Shown: one piece after another, positions 53,654 through 64,000 of the stretch
Position numbering within the stretch: position 1 is the first letter of the stretch
Layout: every line of letters begins with the position of its first letter
Source: Vespa crabro
Lineage: Eukaryota > Arthropoda > Insecta > Hymenoptera > Vespidae
Direction of reading: 5' to 3'
Assembly (NCBI RefSeq): GCF_910589235.1
Contig: NC_060979.1
Location: forward strand, 1,700,987-1,764,986
Length of the DNA: 64,000 bases
Notes under the pieces: model-generated
Seen by the model: only the letters and a program-made list of their open reading frames with translations
Databases searched by the model: none
What the model was told of the DNA's origin: nothing
Made by a program: the position numbers and the translations under genes

Positions 53654-54810
53654 GGTTTACCACAAATAGAAGTTGGAAATGTCAGCGAAACGTTGTATTT
53701 ATTGCCATATAGATTTTATACGTTTCGTCCATTGCAAGATTTACGTTCATACACGATAATCTACGTTCTCGAATTGCCGTTCGTTTTTATCAGTGGCTTT
53801 GGACAAAGCGCAGCCGATTGTATTATGGTAACATTGGTATTTCATATTTGCGGACAAATGTCGGTACTGGCATTACGCATAAACAATATCGACGTTGATC
53901 CAAAAGTAAATCGTAAGGAAATACAAAAGGTCGTTGAATCCCACACGCGATTACTACGGTAAGATTTTTAATTTTTGTAAAGGAGATCGACAAGAAAAAA
54001 AAAAAAAAAACGCAAAAAGAAAAATCAAAAAGAGAGAAAGAAAAGGAAAAAAAAAGAAAAAATAAGGAAAAGGATTGAAATATTTAATTGAATAAAAATT
54101 AAATGTTGAAAATTAAAATTAACATTCGTCCTAACGAATATACAGATGTAATATTATTAACGTGTATTCTAGAGGATGAAAAATTGTAACGATTAATGTA
54201 ATTCAAAATTGGAGTTTCATTAAAATGAAAAGCTTCAATTAAACGTTGCAATTGTACCATGCAACTGCAACGATGCACAATAACGCATGAAAATCGTAGA
54301 ATTTTATAGAATTACGTAGAATTTAATATCATTTAATTTTGTCCTATAACATTTTTCTTCGATCTTCAATCATTATAATTCAAGATATAGCTCGATCAAG
54401 ACCCTGTATATATATTTATTATAAAATTGAGAATATCATTAGCCTTCGTTGGATGACATCACAAAGAGATTTTTCTATAATTCTTTTCTTTTTCCCTTTT
54501 CTACTTCAATGTTTCATTAAAAAATTATTAAATATTATTTATCCTAGGATGGGCAAGGTCGTTGCAAATGCATTTAGCGTGACACTATTGGCTCATCTTT
54601 TTGGAGCAACCTCACTTGTTTGCATTCTCGGCTATCAGATCTTAACGGTAATTAAAAAAAAATAAAAAAGAAATATACATATATATCTATATATATATAT
54701 AAATATTATATATTTACGTTTGAGTTTGATCCTTTTTTTTTAACCCTTTTCTTTTCTTCACCATTTTTTCTTCTTTGTTCTCCACCTCCTCCCCCCTCCC
54801 CCTCTTCTTC

Positions 54811-54882
<72 letters not shown>

Positions 54883-56076
54883 TATAAAAAATAGTATGGG
54901 ATCCACACAATAAGCTCTTAAAGTAAACTCTTTTGGGACACCCTATATATATAATTAAATATATTTAAATAAATAATATATTTATTATAAATATTTATTA
55001 TAAATAAATAATATATTTATTTATATATCATCATTATATCATGTTAATCACACTACATTTATTATTTATATAATATATAAATTAATTTATATATAATAAT
55101 ATATAAATTTGTATACTTATAATTAAATATATATATATATAATTAAATATACATATATATATTTAAATAAATAATATATTTATTATTTTTATTATTAATA
55201 TTTATTATTTTTATTTATTTATTATTTTTACTATATTTATTAAAATTATTTATTACAAATATATAATATATTTATTTATATATCATCATTATATCATGTT
55301 GATCAGACTACATTCATTATTTATATATAATAATATATAAATTTATATACTTATAATTAAATATATATATATACGTATATATATATATATATTTAAATAA
55401 ATAATATATTTATTTATATATCAATATTATATCATGTTGATCAGACTACATTCATTATTTATATATAATAATATATAAATTTATATACTTATAATTAAAT
55501 ATATATATATATATTTAAATAAATAATATATTTATTATTTTTATTTATTTACTATTTTTAATATATTTATTATAAATATTTATTATAAATAAATAATATA
55601 TTTATTTATATATTATCATTATATCACACTACATTCATTATTTCTTATTTAACATATCGAATATTGAAAATGAAGTGTTAGAAATTTTTATTATGAATTC
55701 GTGATTATTTTGAATAATTAAAAGCGTATTAAAAAAAAAAAGTATATTTCAAACAAAAGTTACTAGCTTTTCATTTCACATAGAATATGTTCGCGTTAAA
55801 AAAGAATGGTAGATTCCTGTTTGGAAAAAGAAATATAAATAAATAAAAAATACAAAAATAAAAAAAGTATAAACTTGACCTTCAAGGCTTTCATTAAATA
55901 AAAAAAAAAAACATCATAATATTATCCCTTTCTTTGAAGATTTTACCCTCTTTCTTGAAATCTGATAACTCTTGTCCGAACAATTTTTTTTTCAAAAATT
56001 AATCGTCTTAACGAGATAAACATTTATATTTTATTTGATATATTTATTCATACAACATATACATGTATATATACTC

Positions 56077-56116
<40 letters not shown>

Positions 56117-57384
56117 GTATATTTAACATTATTAGACATAAGTTTATATGAACTTTTTTTCATTCATTTGACTTCAATAAAACATAGTATAAGTTTGATC
56201 CTATGCTTTTTAAACACCCTGTATATAATTAATATATTATTAATATATATTACATAGAATTATTCCAATGGTGAAAAAGCAGTGCTGATTAGCTTTTTGG
56301 TATTTCAATTCTTGGTACTATTAATTCTCTATGCACATTGCACAGTCGGAGAATGTCTTCTATCCGAGGTAATTATTATTCTAATACCGATTCTAACGAT
56401 GATGAAATAATTTGAAAGAAAAAAGAAATAAATAAATAAATAAATAAATAAATAAGACAAGAACAAAAGAAAAAGAAAAAAAAAACAAATCAACGAATAT
56501 AAAACATTTTCCATTATCCTCTTTTCTTTCAGAGTACAAAAGTTTGCGATGCATTTTATGCCTGTCAATGGTACGATATGCCGATCAATAATGCAAGATC
56601 AATTATACTATGCATCGCGAGATCGCAAAAACCTATGTGCCTTACAGCTGGAAAATTTAGCACCTTTTGTCTTAGCACTTTGACCGACGTCAGTAATTTA
56701 TTATATTAATATAATATTCGATAATTTGGATGTTCGTGCAGTAAGAACATATTCGTTTCATGGCAGAACATTATTTAAATCATCGAACTTGATTGAGTAT
56801 AAAAAAAAAAAAAACAGAAAAAAAAAAAAGAAAGAAAAAAGGAGATATTACACATAGAAAAAAAAAGGAAAATTAACTTTAATTCTCATTAAAATGAGAC
56901 CCTTTTTTTGTTTTTGTTTTTGTTTTTCGTTTTTTTGTTTTTTTTTTTTTTTATTCATCAAAATCGGCCAGGAATTATGGGCCCGTTTTCATTGATGACG
57001 TAAAAGATCATAAAAAAAAAAAGATAGGGATAATGAAAACACGGCCTTAATGTTAATGTCAAAAGTGATATGAATTTTTTTTTCTTCTTTTTTTTTTTTT
57101 TTCTTTTTTTAAACTATACGAAATATTTTTCTACAAATAATATTACAATATTTGCCATTGATATGATCTTTTATTAATGTTTTCAAATTGATTTTGTTAT
57201 ATCGTTGATCAATCATTTAGAATTCGATGAAAGTTGAAAGTAATAAAAGTAAAAAAAAAAAATGAAAATAGAGAATCTACGATAAGAATAAAATTTGAAA
57301 TAATTTTAATCATGACTTTTTATTATTTCACAGGTATTGAGAACTTCTATGGGATATCTATCAGTGTTGCGATCATTTTTATAA
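50792..57384 (+). CDS. Odorant receptor OR7
   Basis: Predicted 395-residue 7tm_6 odorant receptor. Exons: 50792-51257, 53655-53958, 54548-54647, 56258-56368, 56533-56688, 57334-57384 (TAA); phases 1,2,0,0,0. The start used is the ATG at 50792 (MTQEQGQKELNC). As in its neighbours, an acceptor-like ACACAG ends at 50800 in phase 0, so translation might instead start in a small upstream exon such as ATGCAA at 48996 (394 residues). It has the TLGLWPSS motif near residue 28 and the C-terminal motif AGKFSTFCLSTLTD plus VLRTSMGYLSVLRSFL; GYLS replaces the usual AYLS. It is the most divergent OR here. The donor of the 156-nt exon is GTCAGT. Large introns 1 (2.4 kb) and 3 (1.6 kb) hold tandem repeats. 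Ligand unknown. Confidence 0.87.
51850..53160. repeat. A-rich tandem repeat in OR7 intron 1
   Basis: Three copies of a unit anchored by CCGAAGAAGAACGAGTAATT (51961, 52297 and 52790), each followed by GTTAGAAATAAAAAGTAAAT, AAGCAAAACCGAAAAAGAAG and AACAAAGTGTAACGAAAAAC segments. Spacing is 336 and 493 bp. The Phe-rich minus-strand open frames here are artefacts of A-rich repeats. Confidence 0.85.
53497..53605. repeat. Duplicated ~105-bp block, copy 1 (OR7 intron 1 end)
   Basis: TTTACGTTTGA then GATCCTTTTTTTT and CCACCTCCTCCCCCCTCCCC then (TTC)n; this block recurs almost unchanged at about 54710-54814, about 1.2 kb downstream, bracketing two OR7 exons. Confidence 0.85.
54710..54814. repeat. Duplicated ~105-bp block, copy 2 (OR7 intron 3)
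   Basis: Second copy of the block at 53497-53605, just after the 100-nt exon, in the same orientation with only a few differences. Followed by a long (AT)n run. Confidence 0.85.
55020..55645. repeat. Minisatellite in OR7 intron 3
   Basis: Four partial copies of a unit containing TTATATCATGTTGATCAGAC, TACATTCATTATTTATATAT and AATTTATATACTTATAATTA (near 55036, 55292, 55430 and 55618), separated by (AT)n and AAATAAATAATATATTTATT segments. Confidence 0.8.
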
Positions 57385-59199
57385 ACAAAGAAAAAAAGAA
57401 ATGAAATGTTAACACGTAAAAGTAAAATCTGTATTTCTATAGATTATATTCAAATAATATATAATCTTCTTGATCGTAATTAATATCTTTATGTATATAT
57501 TTTTTTCAAATTACTATCGTTGAATAATTTTAAGTATTATTTTAGATGACGTCAGCATGCGCCCTTTTTAAAATTATAATTACATTATGATGATAATTTT
57601 TATTATGAAAGAAAATATAAGCCCTTATTAATATATACAATAATTTATATGTATAATGACATTAATTTTTTTTAATCTTTTTTTTTCAATGGAACGTAAA
57701 TATCTTAAAAAAAAATAATCAAAGTATTTCACAATATTTCATTATTATCTTTTTTTCTTTTACTTTCTTTTTTTTTTTGTTTCTCAACATTCACTTTATT
57801 TAATTCCATTACTTTCATATTATTAAATCCGATTTATGAATAACGAATGATAAAGAGAAAATTTATGCTTCATAAATGCAAAACGTGGAAAACACAAAAA
57901 AAAAATAGGTTAACGAATTAAAAACAATATACGAATAAAAATAAAAAATCATCTCTTACCAAATATATTTCCTTTAATAATCCTACGTAATTTTGGAAAA
58001 GATTTCTAATCGTTATACGTTTGTATAATTAATTTTGAATTTTGATAAAATCGATTGTCTATTATTCTTCATTCAATCATGCTGTCGATAACGTCGTTGC
58101 TCCTCTATATCATGCATCGGTATGGTAGAAATTGTGGATTCGTGACGTAAATGTGACTGACTAAATACACAGTGTCGATAAATAAGGAAACTTTACTATG
58201 AAAGAATCATACGTCTTGCATAATGCTAAAGCGCCATCATTGTAAAAGTACGAGTTACCACCACAGCGTGTCGCCCAAATCAATTTGTTATTGTAATCAA
58301 AATAAAGAGAGCTTTGAACATAATTATACGTGTAATATAAAATTACATATAAAAATTATTGTTTTATTTTTAATTACATCAATCCAATTTAAATATTAAG
58401 TACTATAATAAATAGGATTAATCATGATTATCATGGACAATTTTAATTAGATTACGTTTTCCTAACCTCAACAACGTGATACCAATTGACTTTATAATTA
58501 AAACAGAACTACAATAATTACGTTAACTATTCTACGATAATTAGAGGTAACTCTAATTTCTTATTCACAAATATTTTTTTTTCTTTTTTTAACCTAAAAC
58601 TTATTGCCAAAAAATGGAACTGTATTTTTTGGACATGATTTTGACATAGATCATCTTGTGATGTTCAGGAAAAATTATATTATTGTTTAAATATTAATCT
58701 ATTATATATAATGTACATTATATATCGTTTAAATGAATGTAAAATAATCTAAAGCATTAATTATTTAAAGGAAAAGAATAACTAACTCGATGACTTTCAA
58801 TATTCATTGACTTTCTTGTTTTATCTCATAATATTTGCAATGACGTTGAAAACTTGAAAATTTTCATTTAAACAACAGCACTTACATATAAAATAAAATT
58901 AAATAAATTATTTCATATGAAATGGATCAGAGTTAATAAAAATTATAATATTTAAGCATAACTTATAGAATTATTCATTTAAATATCAATTATATTTTGC
59001 TTCTATATTAAGTTTATATTAACGTTGTTGAAATGAATATATAATAATTAAAAAGATTATACAATCCTTTCTTCCCAATTACTAACTTCTTTTCTTTTCT
59101 TTTTCTTCTTCTTCTTCTTCTTCTTTTTTCAATTTTACTTTGTTAAAATAATTGTATATATGATTGAACGTTGATATTTCTTCTTCAATTATTCATCAA
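57385..59199. other. Region between OR7 and the oaf side
   Basis: 3' flank of OR7 and AT-rich spacer with poly(T) runs. It contains one perfect TGACGTCA palindrome (57547-57554) directly followed by GCATGCGC, the only GC-rich motif cluster here. No open frame of note is seen on either strand. Confidence 0.55.
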
Positions 59200-60093
59200 T
59201 CATTTAAAGATAGTAATTAAGTCATCATCAATTGATTTATTCTTATTTGTCGTTGTACTGATCTGAAAATATTCAAATTATAAGTTTGACATGATTTCTT
59301 TTTTTCTTTTTTTGTTTTTGATTTCTTATTTCATGCATTTGTTAAAAGCTCAATTTAATTGGCAAAAAATTTTCATAAAAAGCAATTAAAAAATCATGTT
59401 CATTATTTAATTGAATGATCTATCAATATCTATTTCATCTTGTTAATTGTAAATATCCAACAAATGAATTTAATAAGAATCATAGTCATATTCTAGATTT
59501 ATGATGATATTGTTATTATATTAATGAAATAAAAGATTTTCAATGGAAGAATTTAAGAATAATTATAATTCAAATACAAGTTTAGATTTTTATGGACTTT
59601 GTTAAGAACAAACTGATTTTGATATTCTTACACATTTGGTACTGTTGACTGTATGAAAATTATTTTAAAGATATTAATTTAATTTAAAGAATTAAATTAT
59701 TAAAGATTATTAAAAATTATATAAAAAATTAAAAAATTATTAAAAATTATAAAAGTATTGGATTAATTTAAAGGAATTATTAATGATAATTAAATAAATA
59801 TTTTATTTTTTTATATAAAACATAAATATCAGAAAACAATATATTCTTGCAAATATTTATTTCTAATATTATTTAATTGTTTAAACGTATACAAGTGTTT
59901 TTTATGTTAAAATACATTAGATCGAATTAAAATTATAAATGTTTCTTTTTAAATGTTGATTAATTACGTACCATTTATAATAACGTCCCAGAACTAATGA
60001 CATAATGAAAATACCGAATTTCCATCGTAGAGTTTTATTCAAGTCAATTGTTTTGTAGGTTATATTTCTAGCAATGGGATTAATGGAAAACAT
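59200..60093 (-). CDS. Candidate two-exon small protein gene (unknown)
   Basis: On the minus strand an ATG at 60093-60091 opens a 42-codon exon (59968-60093) starting MFSINPIARNITYKTIDLNK and going on with a basic, aromatic, hydrophobic stretch (RWKFGIFIMSLVLGRYYKWY, residues 23-42). After TAC the sequence is GTAATT (donor), and at 59262 an exon follows an acceptor GAATATTTTCAG, adding 20 codons in phase 0 before TGA at 59202-59200. The result is 62 residues, perhaps a small single-pass membrane or mitochondrial protein. I do not recognise the family. It lies divergent from oaf with a 0.5-kb gap. A stronger-looking donor (GTACGT) 4 nt upstream would give an immediate stop. Treat as a hypothesis. 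Confidence 0.3.
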
Positions 60094-60335
60094 TGATCAT
60101 CCAATGGCATCAGCGTTGAATTTGTAAAACTTCGATGTATCGTCTCATTATTGTTATTTTTCTTTTATCGAAAAAACTTATTTATTTGTTATTTATTTGT
60201 AACATTTAAATTTTGAACCTAATACTAAAGTCTTTCTGACGTACTAAAATGGCTCTTCTTTATTGACGCGTAACATACTGCATGCTTACATTTAACGTAG
60301 TAAATCATAATATCGTTAGTACAACTTTCATCCGC

Positions 60336-60368
60336 AAGATGGCGATCCCCTCCCTATGGTGCTGCCAT
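60336..60368. promoter_or_regulatory. AAGATGGCG / GCCAT motif pair in the divergent promoter gap
   Basis: AAGATGGCG (60336-60344) resembles the YY1/Pleiohomeotic-type element of housekeeping promoters, and GCCAT follows at 60364-60368, in a locally GC-richer stretch between the candidate minus-strand start and the oaf start codon. It may serve one or both. Confidence 0.35.
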
Positions 60369-60614
60369 CACAGTTTATACTTATAGTGTGTGTTAAATCT
60401 GAATATATTATAGTCAATTGTATTTATATATATCTATACGGTAAGAATCGTAATCAGTGAATGAATACAAATGTGAACAGTCGGTAAAACGTATGATTTA
60501 GGTTAATTTTTAATGATTTAATTGTCGTCCGTTTAAATGATCTCGCGTTATAACAAAAGTGATATCGAGTAAATAGACTACGGTCTTACGATTAAAAACA
60601 TTGACAATGCCATA

Positions 60615-61776
60615 ATGATGAAGTTTATCGAATTATTGACGACCTGTGTCGTTTTTCAATATCTAATTTCTTTTTGTACGACACATTTACTTATAAACGT
60701 GAAAAATCAAGTAAGAATATAAATCATTTAAAATTTCTTATAATACGTATGATTAAAATCATGAAGTAATAATATAACTTTCAGATTCTTGTTAAACTAA
60801 CCTAAAATAATTATATTACAAAGTAAATATTTACTATATTTCAAAGCGTTCAATATATTTTTTAATAAATAATGATTTATATTATTAATAAATGAATTTT
60901 AATTCAGGGTGGTGATATACTTCTTGAAACGATATCATCTAATGTTACCGAAGATGTAATTACGTTGGAATTTCAACGTTCTGACGGTACACTTGTAACA
61001 CAATTGATAGACTTTAAAAATGTAAGTATTTGATATATATACGTTAATATATGTGAGTAATATAAATATTGAAAATATTTTCATTATATTATATCTATAG
61101 GAGGTACAAGTGATAAAGGCGTTGGTTCTAGGGGAAGAAGAAAGAGGACAAAATCAATATCAAGTTATGTGCTTTGTTAATCATTTTTATAAAGTCGATT
61201 TTATATCCTCCGACGCTATGTCTAAATTACGTCAAAAAAATCCAGGCACGGTACGTGTTGCCGAAGAGGATAAAGGTCATGCCAATTATACTATGGACTT
61301 GTTTTTGGATGTCTCTCAATCCAAGGATATTTCTAAACACGTAGCTAGTCTTTGTAACGAAGCAGCTGGTTCAGCTTATACAAGAAACGAAGATATTAAA
61401 CAATGGATTCAAAGGCCAGGTAAATTTTTTAATTAATTTGATTTAATACATTGAACAAATATTAATTTTTATCTTTTTTAAATGTTCAAACGCGATAAAT
61501 ACGATTATTTATAATCAAAAGGAAATAAATGAAAAAGAAAAAAAGAAAAAAAAAAAAAAAAGAAACAAAATTTTAATAATAATTAATTATTATTTCAACA
61601 AATAAATTAATTATTGATTAAACTTTTCTTTCTTTACGAATAATTATTATATATTAGGTTGGAAATTATGAAATGGGCGTTTGTGTTTAGTTATTTATTA
61701 TTATTCAACGCCCATTTCATAGTTTCCAACCTAATAAAATCATTAAATTAATTTAAATATGTGGTCTAAAAAAAAG

Positions 61777-61830
<54 letters not shown>

Positions 61831-62166
61831 AAAAAAAAACAATTTGTATTATTAGGCTCCACAGAGACGTCATTAATGGCAGCTGTTTACAACTTTACCT
61901 CTACTACTGCGTCACAACAAAATCCTACTGAAACAAGGTCACAGTTTGTCTCTAAATGCGCTGACACATCCAATTTATGGGTACCTTGTACATGTTCTTT
62001 AGAACTTTGTATTGGTTGGTATCCATGTGGATTGAAATTTTGTAAAGGTAAAACCGAAGGTAGAAAAGTGACTAGCACTTATAGATGTGGTATAAAAACT
62101 TGTAAAAAATGTTTTATATTCACTTATTACTCGAAAATGAAACAAAATTGTTTATGGGACGAATGA
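60615..62166 (+). CDS. oaf: Out at first (OAF) secreted protein
   Basis: Secreted protein of the OAF family, conserved from insects to vertebrates and of unclear molecular function. Exons: 60615-60710, 60908-61021, 61101-61419, 61856-62166; phases 0,0,1; 279 residues, in line with about 270-residue vertebrate OAF. Residues 1-22 or so form a signal peptide (two adjacent Met codons, then a hydrophobic core); mature sequence starts near THLLINVKNQGGD. The middle carries LEFQRSDGTLVTQLIDFK and VLGEEERGQNQYQVMCFV, recognisable OAF features, and residues 178-279 are a Cys-rich C-terminal domain (about a dozen Cys, e.g. PCTCSLELCIGWYPCGLKFC). Another ATG lies 3 nt before the second Met, so the exact start is one of two adjacent codons. 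The last intron holds a mariner-like MITE and a (GA)n tract. Stop is TGA followed by C. Confidence 0.93.
61654..61734. mobile_element. Mariner-like hairpin MITE (81 bp), oaf last intron
   Basis: Same 81-bp TTAGGTTGG-CCAACCTAA hairpin as at 37175-37255, in the opposite orientation, flanked by TA (61652-61653 and 61735-61736). About nine mismatches separate the two copies. Confidence 0.85.
61781..61826. repeat. (GA)n microsatellite in oaf last intron
   Basis: About 22 GA dinucleotides, close upstream of the ATTAG acceptor of the last oaf exon. Confidence 0.95.
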
Positions 62167-62641
62167 CATATAAGAACGTTATTAGATATCGATTCAACAT
62201 AAATTTATCATTGAAATAATGATGCGATTAAATGTGCACTGTTTGTGCCTCGTCACAAAACTACTACGATAAAATTCCTATTGAATGAACGGTATCCGTT
62301 TGTTCACTTTCAATTAATCACTTTGTACAATAATTCTATGAGTAATCAAACGACGATATATTGGATATGAGCTTTTTATTAATTATGCCGATGAAAAGAT
62401 TTATTTTCAATAGCGTCAACTTATTTACAAAATAATTAACTTAATTGTTAACTCGTTTGAAAAACAGTCCTATCTAATTTTTTGTTTTGTTTCTCTTTTT
62501 TGTTTTTTTTTATTTTATTTCTTTTTTATTTTGGAGAATATCAAATATTCTCTTTTGCAAGGATAACTTGCTTCATTAAAATTAAGATTTTATGTGCACA
62601 AACTGTTACATGTGACTCTTGTTTAGTTTTCTTTATATATG

Positions 62642-62673
<32 letters not shown>

Positions 62674-62685
62674 AAGAAAAATATC

Positions 62686-62738
<53 letters not shown>

Positions 62739-63450
62739 AATGGATATATTTGTAATATATATAAAAATAAAAAAAGAAGCATATTTATTCAGGATATATG
62801 AAATACGATAAATGTGTGTCATACACTAAAGACATTCCAAGTTTCTGACGTTCCATTGCGTGTTCATTTATATATAAACATTCAATTTAATTAATTATGT
62901 GCAGAGATTTTTAATTATCAGTTTACTTTATGTATCAATAAAAGTATGTATAACATTCCTAAAACGCTTGGACTTGAACTAACTATTGTCGTTTTTCATC
63001 AATACTGAATGTATTTATATGATATATTACAAATGATCCATTCATACTTATTAATATAATATATATTTTAATTTTTAAGAGGATAAAGATCAAAACTGCG
63101 ATAAGTTGTAAATGTTTAAAGAAAATTTTATATATTGTAACTTGTAAAGCTGCCATTTCTATATTACATGGGAGATTGGGATTGGAAGGAGGGTATATTT
63201 TAATTTCTTATTGTATATAGTAAGATAAAATAATACATTGAAAAATTGAATATAAATCAAAAATACTTATGAAAATATTTAAAAATTATTTGTGTATATA
63301 TATATATATATACATATGTGTGTGTGTGTGTATATATATATATATACACAAATTCATGTATAAAAATTTACTATATGTACAGTAAATAATAATATTTAAT
63401 GACACTAATACATAACACTAATGAACTTATATATAAAATAATTTCTATAT

Positions 63451-63496
<46 letters not shown>

Positions 63497-64000
63497 AGAA
63501 AATAAAACGAGTATATTTGAGCATTTATAAAAAAAAAAAATATTTAATTTATGTTTTTTAATAAAAAGAACATATATACTACTCTCTTAGTATATTGCTG
63601 TAAAGAAGACTGCAAAATCTGTCCAATGAATAAAAATAAATATCAACGTTCTTTGAGCTTCCTTATGAGATACAGGATATATTTATAATATTGGAATAAT
63701 ATAAAGATAAAATAAGTAAATATATATATATATATATTGCACATTTTATAAACTTATAATAGAAGTGTAATAATTGAAGAAAAAAAAAAAAGAAAAAAAA
63801 AGATTAGTTCAATGTAGCCATTAATGGCTGTCGTTAACTCATAGTTGAAAAATATTAACTCAATGAGATTTGAAATGGTATAGGAGTATAATTTGTACAC
63901 ATGAATTATAAACGTTGAATATTTTCAACGTCAATAACTATTGTATATATATATATATATTATGTGTATATATGTTATTATTCATAAAAATTAAGTGATA
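62167..64000. other. oaf 3' UTR and downstream flank
   Basis: AT-rich 3' flank of oaf with (AT)n tracts and a (GA)n microsatellite near 63450-63495. A candidate AATAAA polyadenylation signal is at 62937-62942, 0.77 kb after the stop. No further gene is seen before the window ends. Confidence 0.5.

Noticed and set aside
60058..60128. Plus-strand exon-like frame VIFLAMGLMENIDHPMASAL after TTTTGTAG
   Set aside because: It overlaps the minus-strand candidate gene, lacks an upstream partner exon and resembles no known terminal exon.

Overview
The window is nuclear DNA of an insect, most likely a hymenopteran (the tandem odorant-receptor array and very AT-rich, microsatellite-loaded introns fit an aculeate wasp; the species cannot be named from the sequence). 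All confidently called genes are on the + strand. Seven odorant-receptor (OR, 7tm_6 family) genes stand head to tail from about 1.5 kb to 57.4 kb, followed by a complete out-at-first (oaf) gene at 60.6-62.2 kb. A possible two-exon small gene lies on the minus strand, divergent from oaf.

Layout. (1) 1-29.1 kb: four copies of a 7.5-7.9 kb segmental repeat, each opening with a CT-rich tract. Every copy carries one apparently intact OR (here A1-A4, stops at 5519, 13419, 21294 and 28924) with the same exon plan. Copies 1-3 also carry a dead fragment (psiB) matching the first large coding exon of the next gene, OR5; the three fragments share the same stop codons. (2) 29.1-57.4 kb: three more diverged ORs, OR5 (30241-37390), OR6 (39649-46044) and OR7 (50792-57384), with long introns full of (AT)n, (ATT)n, CT and A-rich tandem repeats. 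(3) 57.4-64 kb: intergenic DNA, the candidate minus-strand small gene, oaf and its 3' flank.

All seven ORs share one exon architecture: a large first exon of about 450-465 nt, then about 290, 100, 111-114, 156 and 51 nt, with intron phases 1, 2, 0, 0, 0. An extra phase-0 acceptor precedes the large exon in every gene, implying a tiny upstream start exon. I can propose it well for OR5 (ATG plus two codons) and OR6 (ATG plus one codon); for A1-A4 only a single-codon ATG exon is a candidate. The predicted proteins are 383-395 residues and end in the conserved OR C-terminal motif (GKF...SL...KTSMAYLS.LR).

Evolutionary signals visible by eye: intron 2 of A1 and A2 is about 99% identical while the adjacent exon differs at about 12% of sites; A4 exon 2 is a patchwork of A3-like and A2-like sequence; the A3 and A4 3' ends match while the A3 3' flank matches A1. 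Transposon traces include a 307-bp TTAA-flanked piggyBac-like MITE present only in repeat copy 3, two 81-bp mariner-like hairpin MITEs (OR5 last intron and oaf last intron), and an inverted-repeat structure in OR5 intron 4. No rRNA, tRNA, CRISPR array or viral gene was recognised.
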